Assembly (NCBI GenBank): GCA_030737875.1
Contig: CM060912.1
Span: 206,535,231-206,599,230, forward strand
Direction of reading: 5' to 3'
Source of the DNA: Allium sativum
Taxonomy: Eukaryota; Streptophyta; Magnoliopsida; Asparagales; Amaryllidaceae
Length of the DNA: 64,000 bases
A program made the position numbers and the translations under genes. Positions 1 through 11,610 of the stretch are shown here, in pieces (positions within the stretch are counted from its first letter, which is position 1; each line of letters begins with the position of its first letter). Under the pieces are notes generated by a model. The model saw only the letters and a program-made list of their open reading frames with translations. It did not search any database and was not told the DNA's origin.

Positions 1-526
1 TCAAGTCACATGTTAATATACAATGGTTCTCTTCTTCCAATTCACAGAATATGCACAGATCTAAATCTAGTTTACAAGCTATGTCCTTTTAGTCACAGAT
101 TAGCCATGTCCAATTATGCTATCATTCATTTTTTTCCTAAAGTTTAACGTTCGTGCGTTAATCTCTTATGAGATTTGGCGCAGGCTCGGGGTAGCCTGGC
201 TATAGAACAGAAAGAAGAAAGAGATATAGAATAAAATAGATCAGAACAGAACATACGCAATCTCAAATTCAGATTTACAATCATGTCACAATTATAATTA
301 AAGTTTATATCGGAAAATAACTGCACTTGCCTTGGTTGGATTCTAAAAGAAAAAGGTGTTGTAGCTGTTCTCTTTTAATCCTAATCAGAATTGGAGGAAG
401 AAGAAGCACAAGTCCTAGTTTAGGTTTCAGCAGAGTAGAGACGCCATTGATTTATTTATTTTTAGAGAGGAAGAGAGCAATGGAGGCTAGAGAATTGTAT
501 ATGAGATTTAGGTTTAGGTTAGGGAT

Positions 527-538
527 GTATATATAGGT
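527..538 (-). promoter_or_regulatory. TATA box of the left-edge LTR
   Basis: The minus strand reads ACCTATATATAC. It lies inside the LTR, about 800 bp from its 5' end. Two GTCGACC words lie roughly 120-160 bp upstream on the same strand. Call is by motif and position only. Confidence 0.4.
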
Positions 539-788
539 GTAGGAAGTTATTTAGGACCATTAGATTAACCCTGAATCATGAGAACCATTCAAATGCAAAA
601 TCTGCATTTGAGCGAATCGGCCCACGGGATGACAGCCAAACACCCTGGATTAACCCCTAGTCGACCCATCGGTGCTCGGGTCGACCTCAAAAATGGGCCG
701 GTTCGGTTTTTTCCCCCTCCCAATTCGCTGTTTTGAACTTTTTTTTGCATATTTATTTATTTAATTTTTATATATACAGGAAAAAATT

Positions 789-1000
789 GTGAAGGACAAA
801 AAAACCAAAAAAATTGCCCAAAAGGACAAGGGGCAAAAAACTTGTCCAAAAGGACAAGTTTATTGCAAAGTGGAAAAACATGGGACCCCCCTGAAATTCA
901 CCATTTGCACTAAAACTTATCCTTTTGGGCAAGTTTTTTGGTGGTTGTCCTTTTGGACAAATAATTTGGTGAGTTTGTCCTTGTGGGAAAAATCCCCTTA
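789..1000. repeat. Imperfect inverted repeat (hairpin) built on TGTCCAAAAGGACA
   Basis: The left arm (about 789-875) and the reverse complement of the right arm (about 907-1000) share long stretches such as CAAAAAACTTG(T/C)CCAAAAGGA and TTGCAAA/GTGCAAA. A spacer of about 30 bp separates the best-matching 40-bp parts. Each arm contains the self-complementary word TGTCCAAAAGGACA or a variant. The unit lies in the left-edge LTR upstream of its TATA box. It may be a MITE inserted in the LTR or an LTR-internal foldback. Confidence 0.6.
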
Positions 1001-1146
1001 TATATATATCTATATATATTTCTCTCATATGCATACAAACTTCAAGGCTTAATAACTTCTTCATAATTAACCATTTTCACACTAAACCACTCTTTGAACT
1101 GCGTTCACACTAAGCCACTTTTTAGCCAGTCCCCTAAAACAAAAAT

Positions 1147-1217
1147 ATGGCGCTGGCGGGGATCGAACTCTGTACCTCTTGTATGCAAGTCACATGTTCT
1201 AACCAAATGAGCTACTA
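1147..1217 (-). other. tRNA-Ala(TGC)-like sequence, possible SINE head
   Basis: On the minus strand the segment has an A-box-like word (TAGCTCATTTGG), a TGC-containing anticodon-loop region and a good B box (GTTCGATCC), in the order and spacing of a tRNA gene. It resembles tRNA-Ala(TGC) through the T arm. The acceptor stem does not pair, so it is unlikely to be a functional tRNA gene. It is more likely a tRNA-derived SINE head or a decayed tRNA copy inside the LTR. Confidence 0.4.
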
Positions 1218-1339
1218 AATCTTTTGCTTACAGAACTTAGAACAATGCTATCATTCTTTTCTCATTCCTCTTTTACAAATTAATTATTCTTTAATTTGTA
1301 TTTTTAATATTCTCAGAAAATACGGGGTGTTACATTAAC

Positions 1340-2340
1340 ATGCCGCAAATACCATGCTATGATGGCACCATCGATCCTTGTGCCTTCCTGAATCGATATG
1401 AATGGAAAATGGACTCGAGCCGGGGTAATGACCCAGCCAAATGCAAATGCTTCCCGGTCTTCCTATCCGGTACTGCTTTACTTTGTTTCTCTCGCCTCCC
1501 ACTTGATTCCATTAACAACTTCGGGCAATTAGCGACATAACTAGTCAAGCAATTCAAGGTGCATATCCCGACTCCGAAGAATGCCCTCACTCTGTCCAAC
1601 TTGTGCCAAAGACCTGCCGAGTCACTCAAAAGCTACCTTTCCCAGTTCAACACAGCTCTTGTCGAGGTCGAGGATCCGGATCCTTGCACCGTACTTTTTT
1701 ATCTAGCAAAAGGTGTCCTCCTTACTTCAGAGTTCGGGGCATGGACCGATCGGAAGCAGCCAAAAAGCCTCGACGCCATCTATGAGAAGGCAGATCAGTA
1801 ATTATGCCAAGAGGAGGCAAGACGGAATCGACTCTCCACCACAAGTCGTCCCAATGACCCCCGAGTGAACACCGCAATTAACAGCCTTAGAAGAAGGCAA
1901 GTTGGGGAGCCCTTTAATCAGAATAAGGATGTAGGCCCCTACAGCTAAAAACCAAATAACGTTAGGCTGGGTGGCCGAAACAACGAACAAGCCCCAGAGG
2001 ATCCAGGAAAACCTGGCCCTCACCGCGCCTTCGAGACCTACACCCCACTAAATGGAAACTTGGAAACAATTTACTTGGAAACATGTAACACGTTGTCGTA
2101 CACGAAGCACGTGTCAAAGAATCAACTGACCGCGAGAAGAATACCGGGAGGTACTCTCGATACCACGACGTGTATGGGCACGACACCAACGAGTGCCGCC
2201 AACTTAGGGACGCAATCGAGAAGCTTATCCGTGAGAAAAAAATCAAACAATATGTTCAAGGATCCTTTCCTATCGAACCAAACTCTCATCCTCCGGCGCC
2301 AGCCAAGGCAGCTCCGGGTCCATCCAACCCAAGGAGAGGG
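1340..2340 (+). pseudogene. Tat gag of element 1 (capsid and degenerate zinc-knuckle region), broken
   Basis: Gag packages retroelement RNA into cytoplasmic virus-like particles. The first segment (1340-1539) has the capsid signature YDGTIDPCAFLNRYEW and a CKCFPVFLSGTALLCF stretch typical of the plant Retrotrans_gag family. A stop at about 1537-1539 interrupts it. The frame goes on through a leucine-rich segment (1559-1801), another stop, then a basic stretch with a frameshift near 2100-2170. The end has GHDTNEC (about 2176-2196), the relic zinc-knuckle form usual in Tat gags. The same gag, more decayed, occurs at 61384-62596. Not functional as it stands. Confidence 0.85.
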
Positions 2341-2952
2341 ATCGTGATCAACACTATATGTGGCAGACCTTACTCCATGCACGACAGCTTTCAGAAAATG
2401 GAGGAGTATGTGAGTTCCATAAAGTATGCAACATATGAAGCCTTATCCGCTCTCAGCGAATCCGCCCCAGCCAAGCTACAAAAAACCATGCGGGATGACA
2501 TCGTTTTCCGCGAAAGAGACTCTACCGGGGTGGATATTCTGACCATCGATCCACTAGTTATCACAGCTCAGATCGGTGCCGCTTCTATCAGTAATGTATT
2601 AATTGACTCGAGGAGCTCGGTCAACATCATTTTCAAGGCTGCTTACGACCAAATGAAATTGGAAACAAATGATTTAAAGCCATGTCGTGCCGCGATCCAC
2701 GGCTTCAATGGTGCTTCTAGTTCCCCAGTAGGAATGGTCAACTTACTCGTGGAACTGGGCGAAGGGGACCGGAGCCGAGTTCGTATTCTCACTTCCGTGG
2801 TTATAGACATTGATTCCCCCTACAGCGCTTTCCTAGGGGACCCTTTTCTCACTGACTTTCAAGTTTGCATGGCGCCATGGTCTCTCTTAATGAAATTCCC
2901 AACAGAAAATGGGATCGGAATAGTTAAGGGCGACCAAGTAAGAGCCAGATAA
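2341..2952 (+). pseudogene. Aspartic protease domain of element 1, catalytic loop altered
   Basis: The open frame continues from gag (2170-2952). The retropepsin loop reads VLIDSRSSVNIIF, where the family has D-S/T-G. The aspartate codon at 2605-2607 is kept, but the glycine at 2611-2613 is an arginine codon, which should disable the fold around the active site. The downstream flap-like ILTSVVIDIDSPYSAFLGDP stretch fits the family. The enzyme would normally cut the gag-pol polyprotein. The frame ends with a stop at 2950-2952, and the linker to RT (2953-3192) is shifted between frames. Confidence 0.75.
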
Positions 2953-3192
2953 TGTTACGCAATGGAATGGAAGAATGCGCACAATAAGAACAAGGGAAAA
3001 GTCGTGTCCACACCTTCTTGCGCCAAGAATATCTCAACATAGTAATCAGCGGCATCTGCGTCTTGGCTTAGGCGCCACTGCCGTCTTTCCGATGATCTCG
3101 ACCCACGGAAGGACGAAGAGCCTGGATATGAGAGGGCTACCCTGGTTGAACCTACAGAGGATGGTCCCGCCAATCCCGATGACCCATCAAGG

Positions 3193-4625
3193 GTGTTGAA
3201 GGTAGGATCACAACTCCACCTCGTGATCAAAGAGGATCTTATAGATTTCCTGAAGGCAAATTTGGATGTATTCGCATGGACTCACTTCGACATGAAAGGC
3301 ATCGATCCCGCTATTGCTTGTCACTTTCTCAGCATAGATCTTACGATGCCTCCAGTCAAGCAGAAACGACGCTTCTTGGGACCTAAGAGGTCCAAAGCAC
3401 TCGAGGAAGAGGTAGATCGTTTACTCAACAACAACTTCATTCACCAAGCCGACTACCTTGAGTGGGTCTCCAATTCGGTCTTGGTCAAGAAAGCCAATGA
3501 TAAATGGTGAACGTGCATCGACTTATCCGATGTAAACAAGGCATGCCCCAAGGATAGCTTCCCGCTCCCGAAGATTGACCGACTGGTTGACTCAATTGCT
3601 GGATACCAGCTACTATCTTTCATGGATGCCTATTCAGGCTACAATTAAATCCCAATGAATCTTCGTAACCAGGATTATACCCCTTTTGTAACAAAGCTCA
3701 GACTTTACTGCTATCGTGTCATGCCTTTTGGCCTTAAGAATGTCGGCGCCACTTATCAACGAATGGTTAATCGTCTCTTTAAAAACCAAATTGGGAAATC
3801 CATGGAGGTGTACGTAGGCGATATGCTAGTAAAATCTGAAATATCAAGCGACCACATCCACGACCTCTCCGAAATGTTCAATGTCCTCCGCCAATACGGC
3901 ATGAAACTCAATTCCCTGAAGTGCTTCTTTGGCGTTGCTTCAGGAAAGCTCTTGGGTTTCATCGTTAACTCTCGGGGAATCGAAGCCAATCCAGAAAAAA
4001 TAAAAGCTATTTGGGATATCTGAATCCCCCAGAACATCAAAGATGTCCAAAGCCTAAACGAAAAGGTCGCCACTTTAAGTCGGCTCATTTCTAAGGCCAC
4101 CGACAAGTGCATTCCTTTCTTCGATTTACTTCAAAAAGGGAAACGCAATTTCGAGTGGACCCCAGAATGTGTCTCTACATTCAAAGATTTACTGAATCAC
4201 TTAGAGAGACCACCCATCTTATCTATGCCCGTGGACCACAAGGACTTATACGTTTACTTAGCTGTTTCCGTACAAGCAATCAGCTCGACACTTGTGCGCA
4301 TCGAAGATCGAGTCCAACGACCCATCTACTATATCAGCAAGCGACTGATGGGGGCAGAAAAGAATTATCCAAAGCTGGAAAAGCTGGAATTTTGCTTATT
4401 CATTTCCTCTCGAAAGCTCCGACTGTACTTCCAGTCTCATCCCTCAAAGGTTTTCACCGATCAGCCCCTACGACCGGTCCTACAGCGATCCGAGGTATCT
4501 GGGCGGCTGTTAAAGTGGAGTATGGAATTAAGCCAATTTGAGATAACATTCATTCCTCGACGAGCCATCCTTGGCCAAGCTCTCACTGATTTAATAGTGG
4601 AATTCACTGCCCCCGAGGAGACTCC
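3193..4625 (+). pseudogene. Reverse transcriptase and RNase H of element 1, inactive
   Basis: RT copies element RNA into cDNA. Family landmarks are clear: DVFAW in the linker, the CIDLSDVNKACPKDSFPLP block after 3510, VMPFGLKN (3720s), and the palm motif at 3811-3822. That motif reads YVGD instead of YVDD, so a catalytic aspartate (codon 3817-3819) is lost. Stops at about 3508-3510, 3646-3648 and 4021-4023 break the frame. The following connection and RNase H region (4225-4620) includes YLAVSVQAISS, FTDQPLRPVL and FEITFIPRRAILGQALTDLI, the Tat-type RNase H. Confidence 0.88.
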
Positions 4626-4639
4626 TATGGAGAACGCTG

Positions 4640-5010
4640 GAGCTCCCGACTCCCAATGGAAATTGTTCGTGGACGGCTCCTCTAACAGAAAATGCTCTGG
4701 GGCCGGAGTCATACTCATCACCCCTGAAGAGAGCCCGATATACTACGTGTTAAGACTAAATTTCCCTTCTACCAACAACGATGCGGAATATGAGGCCTTG
4801 ATCGTCGGACTTAGAATCGTGATCGAGCTCAAGCTAGAGGCTATCCAGATCTTTTCCGATTCACAACTTATCGTCCGTTAAGTGCAAGGAGAATATCAAG
4901 CGAAAGAGGGACGACTCGCCCTATACTTGGCCCAGGTTCAAGAGCTGCTCACCTACTTGGATAATTTTGTCATCACCCACGTTCCTTGAGAGCAAAATGA
5001 AAAAGCGGAT
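4640..5010 (+). pseudogene. Second (archaeal-type) RNase H of element 1
   Basis: After the normal RNase H a second RNase H fold begins with WKLFVDGSSN. It continues with GAGVILI, NNDAEYEALIVGL and FSDSQLIV. These place the catalytic D, E and D of the archaeal-type RNase H known from the Tat clade (Retand- and Ogre-like elements), and all three are present. A stop at 4879-4881 and another at about 4987-4990 break the C-terminal part. The presence of this domain is the main reason for assigning the element to Tat rather than to the chromoviruses. Confidence 0.85.
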
Positions 5011-5022
5011 TCCTTAGCCAAG

Positions 5023-6362
5023 TTGGCAAGCTATGAAGATCTACAACTTATGGGGTTCGCTCCAGTCGAGGTGCTTAATTCTCTGAGCATCAAGAAAGGC
5101 CAGACCGAGATGGTCATGAATGCCGAACTCGAGCCCGAGTCCTGGATAACGCTGATCAACAATTACCTACAACATGGGACTCTTTCAAAGCATTACAAAG
5201 AAAGGCGGGCACTCACTCTCCAATCAGCTCGTTACCTTCTTATAGATGGAGTGCTCTACCGCAGGGGTTTTTCAATTCCCTTGCTCAGGTGCGTTGCCCA
5301 TGGCGACGCCCTCCGACTGTTAAGTAGTGTACATGAAGGCGAATGCGGCGAACACACCGTGGGGCAAACCCCGGCTAGAAAAATACTCAGACATGGTTAT
5401 TATTGTCGTACGCTTGATCAAGACGCCGCAGACTACACTCACAAGTGCAATAAGTGCCAACGCTTCTCCAAGATCCCAAGAGCCTCGCCTATCGAATTGT
5501 CTCAAATGGTCATCCCATGGCCGTTCGCCATGTGGGGAATCGACATCATCGGAACTCTTCCAATGGCTAGAGGTGGGGCATGATATGCCGTCGTCGTAGT
5601 GGACTATTTCACCAAGTGGGCAGAAGCTGAAGCCCTAACCACCATAACCACAAAGAAGATGATTAATTTTGTTGTCTGCAATATCATTGCCTGCTATGGG
5701 TTTCCCCAAGCTATCATCTCCGACAACGGCACTCAGTTCGAGAGCGCTGAATTCAAACCCTTATGTCAGCGCCATAAAATTGAAAAAATATTTTCAGCGG
5801 TGGCTCATCCTCAAGCCAATGGGAAAGTCGAGGCGGTTAATAAAGTCCTCAAGTCCATCATCAAGAAACGTTTGGAAAAGGCTGGGGGCATGTGGGCGGA
5901 TGAACTTCCTCTAGCCTTATGGGCCTACCGAACCAACCACAAGACGACGACCAGACATACTCCCTTCGCCCTCGCCTATGGATCTGAAGCTGTTATCCCC
6001 ATCGAGCTTAATCTTCAATCTCATCGAGTTACCTACTTCGATCCAAGGACAAACCAAGATTTACTTTTGGGATCACTTGACTTGCTAGAAGAAAAGAGGA
6101 ACGAGGTCAACCTCAGAACCGCCGCCCAACGACAACGATAGCCTGATACTTCAATTCCCGGGTTCGACATAAGGACCTTAGCGTCGACAACCTTGTATTA
6201 AAGCAGGTTTTCCCCCACCAACACGCCTCGCAACTCGTTGGGAAGGCCCATACTGCATACAATGAAAGCATAGCGATGGAACTTTCAAACTTGCCACCGT
6301 GGACGGAGCTGAACTCCCAAGGGCATGGAACAACGAATATCTCCGCCGTTACTTTACATAGC
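5023..6362 (+). pseudogene. Integrase of element 1, catalytic DD35E intact but frame broken
   Basis: Integrase inserts the cDNA into chromosomes. The N-terminal zinc domain has HEGECGEH (about 5332-5355) and CNKC (about 5446-5457). The catalytic acidic residues are all present: D in GIDIIG (5542-5544), D in SDNGTQF (5722-5724) and E in KVEAV (5830-5832). There are 35 residues between the second D and the E. A stop at 5581-5583 splits the domain, and a frameshift follows 6141. The C-terminal tail typical of Tat integrases (PRAWNNEYLRRYF) ends at a stop at 6360-6362. Confidence 0.88.
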
Positions 6363-7543
6363 TTAGTTCACAGTTGTTTATGCTTTCCAAAAAAGTTTTG
6401 TTTTCTAAAAATTAAAGGCATTGTAAAGGCTATTACTGCCAAAGTTATTAGTAGAAATGATGTTCAACTTCCTATCTCTTCGTTGTTTACTTTTATATGA
6501 TGTGTTTTGTTAGTCCTGACAACCATCTTGAATCAAACATGCGATCGCCATACCAGCACCCTGAGCATGGAAGCCAATGTCACCACCCCAACCTCGAGCC
6601 AACATTGAGGCTAAAACACTTGGCTACATCCAGCACGCCGAGCACGAGAGCTGGCAATGCTACTCGAGTCACCGACCCACGGCGCGACCGAGTATAAATA
6701 ACCACTAACTCAAACCTCGGCCCCGTGCCGAGACCGAGGATAAATCGTTCCGCGTCCAAGTCCGGATGACTTGGCGTCGCCACCCAGCGACCAACTAAGA
6801 GTGATGTAAGTCTCTCTTCACTGGTTGCAGGTGCCGGCCGAATCTTGGCGCATCACCAAGAACAACCTTAAATCATTTCTTCCCCGAAGCCCTCAAGGCT
6901 TAGGGGTAGCCCATGGCCAAGATCGGACCTTACGAGCTAATGATCCGGGCTTACCTCTTCGGTGAATAAACGACGCCAACGGCTCGCCTCAACCCGATGA
7001 ACGACGGGAGAGCCACTCACCTGACGGACCGCATAACGTGACGTCCTACACCTTCGCTATACTTGGTATCAACCCCGGGCAACCCAAAACAGCAGGCGCT
7101 CATTCTGGTTTCGCAAACTACGGGTTTCCTAAGCTGAGGGAAACGTACTGAAACCAGCGCTCAATTTCACCCCTCTGGAATAATTAACCCAGAGCACGGT
7201 ACCCAATCGCTTTTATGATAAGTGTAATGATAAGTATGCTTATGCAAGTACAGGACGCTGGAAAACATAAAAAGAACAACTGAATACTTGACATAAACTG
7301 CGATCTTTACTACTTCATATTTCAATTTTCACACACGCACATTTAACAAACTACGTGTTTAACATCTTTCTTTCTAATGGCAGGGTGTATGTGAGAACCA
7401 CGCCATGTCTTGAAAAATCAAAAGCGAGGGCCATACTCATGTAAACTATCGGCCTACACTACCAAAACAATAGTAACTTCTACCTAAGTTACTAACACTA
7501 ATCATGTCTTTTCTTCTTGTGCTTGTGTGTTTTCTTCGTAGAT
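6363..7543. other. Spacer between integrase and antisense ORF of element 1
   Basis: No supportable coding sequence. It is GC-richer than the flanking host-like DNA and carries scattered CTCGAG/CCGAG words at 6590-6740. A TATAAATA word lies near 6693. A stretch at 6800-6840 has GTAAGT and TTGCAG words that could mark a small intron, but this is not testable here. It belongs to the extended 3' region common in Tat elements. Confidence 0.5.
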
Positions 7544-10500
7544 TCAGCACTCACGGTTCCTCTCCAGCGCCAGATCTCTTCCTTCCTGGCCTGCTCCTGC
7601 TTCCTCAGTCCTTCGGAGGAGTGACTGACTCATGAGAAACTGAAAGGCGTCTCTTAGCTGCCCTATCAACGCTAAAGATCTCAGTGATATCGACAAGAAC
7701 AATATGCGACATGGGCACGGGGGCACTTCCGGCAGCAAGGCCTATCACCACTTCACTCTTCTTCGGGATCTCCCTGCCTTCCTGCTCAGCCCTGTCCTTG
7801 GCCTCTCTAGCAGCCCGTCGCTCAGCAAGCTTTTGGGATTTCTGCGGCTTGACAACACCGACCTTGGTTTTCTCAAGGGACTCAATGGCCCTCTACTGGG
7901 ATGCCTCATCCTCCCTTTTTTTAGGCGTCGTCAGTAGCTCTCTTCTTCTCGGCCTCCTCATCAGCCATCCTCCGTGAAACCATCTTAGCTGCTCTGGCCT
8001 CGGCATCCCATTGGGTCGTCATTAGGACCTCCTGCCTGGCAGCCTTGTCCTGCCTTTTCTTCTCCTCCAACTCCTCACACTTTGCCACGATCCGACCCTT
8101 TAAACCCTCTACTAGGTCATGCATCAAAGGCACATCAGCCTCCACTGTCCCCCAGGCACCCGCACTTTATCCATCTATCACCTCTCCTTCATTTTTAAGG
8201 CTTTCATACATGCTTGGAGTTATCCTTATCCACGAGAAGGTATCAAGCTGATCGCCGCCTTCTCCAAATTGCATCCCCGCAGGCCCTGGTCCATATTCAG
8301 TCGTTTGTGGGATCATGGGGGTAGGGCCTGAAGGCAACGACCTAGAAGGAGATGCACAGTAAAAACACAATCTTTTTAGTCTGTAAATTCGGTAATCACA
8401 TCATCCTCAGGGATGCAGGGTAAAGGGAATTCACCTACGGTCGAGGATGGTGTAGAAAGGATAGGAAGGGTGCTCGTAACGGCAGGTAACGTGAATCCGG
8501 TATTCGAAAGCGCTAGATACTTAGGGTTGTACTCAGTAGAGGCTTGGGCTAAGGCTCCATGTCCACTCACCATAGTAGATTCGGGGGCCAGGGGCCGATA
8601 AGAACTCCCCTCTGCAAATGTATCTGCCATGGCTACGCTCTCAGTGATGACGGATTTCCCCTTCTCCGCGTTAAGCCTGACCAACCTCTCTCTCTCTCTC
8701 TCTCAGCATCCTCTAGAAGTAGTTTTCTCCCTTCCTCCAACTTCTCACGCTCCTCTTCAGTTAAGAGGATAGTCATAAGCTGGCGCTCATCCAAAGTACC
8801 CACATCCACTTGGCGCAAGTAGACCTCATACGGGACCAACCTCTCCCATGTTCGGGCTAACTTGCGGGAGTAGTCTTCGACCCACGAAAGTCCTCGAAAC
8901 CTCAAAACCTTGACATACATTTTTTGGATACTTTCCTTAAAGGACGATCCAACGCGGAATTTTGCATCCTCCAGCTGTCCCCTCAGCTGCTCTACTTCCA
9001 TCTAGTGTTCGGCCTTCATCCCCTCAACCGTACTCAACACATCCCTATTGCTAGCTTCGGCATCCTCCTTCGCTTTCCTCATCTCCTCAAGCTGCCTCCT
9101 TCGCACAGCCACCTCGGTATTTTCAGCACGCAAACTTTCATTTTCCGCCCTCAAGACGGCATTATCATTCTGGAGTTGAGTGACTTTCGCAATTTCCTTT
9201 TCCAGGTCGACGCATGTTTGAACCAACTCGTCCTTGTCTCTCTTAAGGGTTGTATTCTCGATGGTCAGATTAGCCACATTTTCGTTAAAAGTTACGCGGT
9301 CATGCACGGCTTCCGTCATTAGGATCTCATGGGCGTGTTTCAGCTCCGTTGTAATAACACGATTGAAAGTTAATCCTTGAAAACACAAGGGCTAGCGATT
9401 AAATGACTACAATGCAATTGATAGGCTTACCTAGTTCGGTCTCCAAGTTAGTTGTGGAGGTCTTCTCACAATCAATAGTCAATTGTTGATTAAGAAGCTC
9501 TAGGTTTTTCTTCCTGATCAGCTGTGAAAGATGGAAAGAGTACTTTGTAAGCTCGTTGGCTTGATGATACACGTCCTTCACGTGCATCCATACCTCCCTA
9601 GATTCCCTATCAGGGGATGGACAGAGATCGGGGAGAAAGAACAGCTCATCAAAGTAATGCCGAGGGAAATGTAGTTTCAGAAATACCCTCCGCTCCATCA
9701 GGGAAAGCTCTTGGACTTGGAGCTCCATCAAGTCTCGTATTTCCGTTATAGTCTGTCTATCCAGTCTTGGCTGACCAGACGACGACTCTCTCCCCCTAGC
9801 AGGCTGAACGGGAGCCAAAGGCATAGTATGCGGGGGAGCTGTCAAAGGCGAAGGCTAGGAGCCACTTAGGTTAAGTCAAGAATCTCCCATAGACATGTGA
9901 ATGAGAGGAGGTGGAGGAGGAGGGGTCGGGGATCGCCGGGATCGATCCCTACCCTGTCCTGGCGAGGTGGGACACCATATAAACTGGTAGATCTTCTGAA
10001 ATTCTCGAAGGAAGAACTCCGGGGGTGTCAGCGGTCCCCATGTCCGCAACCTCGTCCACCGCGTCCTCTACATATCACCTACTAAGGGAACATGTCAAAA
10101 TTAGTCAAGTCATACATTCAGACGCACACCTATGCTATGTAGTGTTTATGAGTGTATGCCCTAAGTGTTCTCTCAACAGACCAGATTGTGGTTCGCCCAA
10201 AGGAGTTAACCCCTCTATAGCAAGAGTTAGTTCTTCCAGGTTCATTGTATTTGGCCATGGAGTCAATTCCAGATCGAGTCTATTAAGGCCATCAAACCGT
10301 CCCGCATCTTCGAGCGAGGAGACGATCTCTGAATGAGTCGCAAGAGACTGCGGTCTATCCGATGCTCCTTTCCTCTCTCCTATTGGAGGAGGGATGGAAG
10401 CACTTAACAACCGCTCATCTCTAGCACCTTCCTCCTGACCGTGAGCCTCGCCTCCGCACACGTCTCCATGGAATTGGGCAGTCTTTTGCAGTTTCCCTCC

Positions 10501-11610
10501 AGCAGGGGCATTTTCCTCTTTTGCCCAATGGCGGTTGGACCTGTTACTGCTCTCTCCTTTGGTATGCCGCTTGCAACTGCAGGCCTAATCATAACCCGAT
10601 CACTAGGAAGCAAACCCGACACGACGAAGGTGCACCTGACTTGTCACCGTGTCGGCATTGCAGAGGTTCTCTGGCATCGCTCGCAAAGCATTAAGGCATT
10701 GCCGATACTCGCTACCGGTAGGCGCCTCCGGATTTCCTGCCATGATCCAACCATAACAAAAATACTTTAGGAAATCCAAAAATTTACAGCAAGGAACGAA
10801 GTTAGAGGAATACTTACTCCCTTCTATCCACCTCCTCATGAATCCGAGAGGGCAGCAAACAAAGAACCACTCGTGCTTAAACACTAACGGCCTGGGTCAC
10901 TTCCCGATAAAAAAATTGGTGGCAGATGTCTCTTCCATAAACCACTGAGAGGGTGCGGCATTACTCATTCTCCTTAGATGAAAAAAACATCAAATATCTT
11001 CTGTGGTTGGTTCCCATTGCAAGAACTCGTGATAGAGAACATAAGTGCGTAGGAGGGAAGCATAAGCATTTGGGTGCAGTTGCGATGGCACGAGGCGGAA
11101 ACAGTATAACATGTCCCAATTGAAGTTATTGGCCGGGGGCATGCACCCGGCAAAGCAAGCATGTCTGTTCCAGGCAGTAAGACCCTCGGGCGGCGCATGA
11201 GCTCTGCCATCCCTTCCTGGGGCGTGGGCTTCACCCACCGATATGTTGAAGCACACCGCCATTTTCCTAATTGTTGCGGTGTCCATGCGCGATGGTACCG
11301 AATCAATCAGATTCTCTAAGATAATCGCGTCACGCAGCATGTCCGGGGCCACCGGAGTCACCGGCACATGCTCACTCATGATGTCCACATTCTCAACCTC
11401 CTCAGTTATAACCGGGGAACGCTGCCTCTCAGATTGTCCCCCATGATCGTATACTTCAGGCGAGTTGGCCGTGTGAGAAGGAGTTGATCCTTCGGTAGTC
11501 TCAAGCTCGCTGCCAGATGAGCTACCACTAGAGGTAGAGTCAGATGTATGTGGCAAGGGCGGGGAAGCCTCGACTTCCGTGGTCTTTCTAGTCTTCGATC
11601 TTGTTTGCAT
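7544..11610 (-). pseudogene. Antisense extra ORF of element 1 (PF04195-like head, coiled-coil tail), fragmented
   Basis: A chain of minus-strand segments runs from 11610 down to 7544. The first (11610-10990) starts MQTRSKTRK, has an acidic, serine-rich stretch, then RLVPSQLHPNAYASLLRTYV. That block resembles the conserved core of plant 'putative gypsy-type transposon' proteins (PF04195). The next (10884-10603) has EWFFVCCPLGF, which follows that core in the same family. Then come a Pro/Ser/Gly-rich part (10622-10135) and long coiled coils (9845-9399, 9388-9002, 9001-8633) with heptads such as LRAENESLRAENTEV. The tail (8684-7544) is also charged and helical. The gaps could be introns or decay. 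Such extra ORFs between integrase and 3' LTR are documented in Tat elements. Their function is unknown. Confidence 0.7.
8686..8704. repeat. (CT)n microsatellite in the antisense ORF
   Basis: A CT run of about 19 bp encodes the RERERER part of the coiled coil on the minus strand. The minus-strand reading frame changes exactly here: the segments 9001-8633 and 8684-8376 are in different frames. This suggests a slippage frameshift. Confidence 0.7.

Larger units (their letters stand above)
1..1334 (-). mobile_element. Chromovirus-like LTR, 5' end of the LTR at 1334, cut by the window edge
   Basis: Read on the minus strand, the sequence begins at 1334 with TGTAACACCCCGTATTTTC. This matches the TGTAACA-type LTR start of chromoviruses and resembles the element B LTR start in this window (TGTAACAGCCCGCATTTTAC). 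A minus-strand TATA box at 527-538 and a GTCGACC pair at about 650-690 fit a U3 promoter. To the right, Tat gag begins at once (1340), so the LTR was inserted in, or joined to, element 1 just before its gag. The other end lies outside the window, so it is unclear whether this is a solo LTR or part of a full element. No polyprotein is visible here. Confidence 0.5.
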
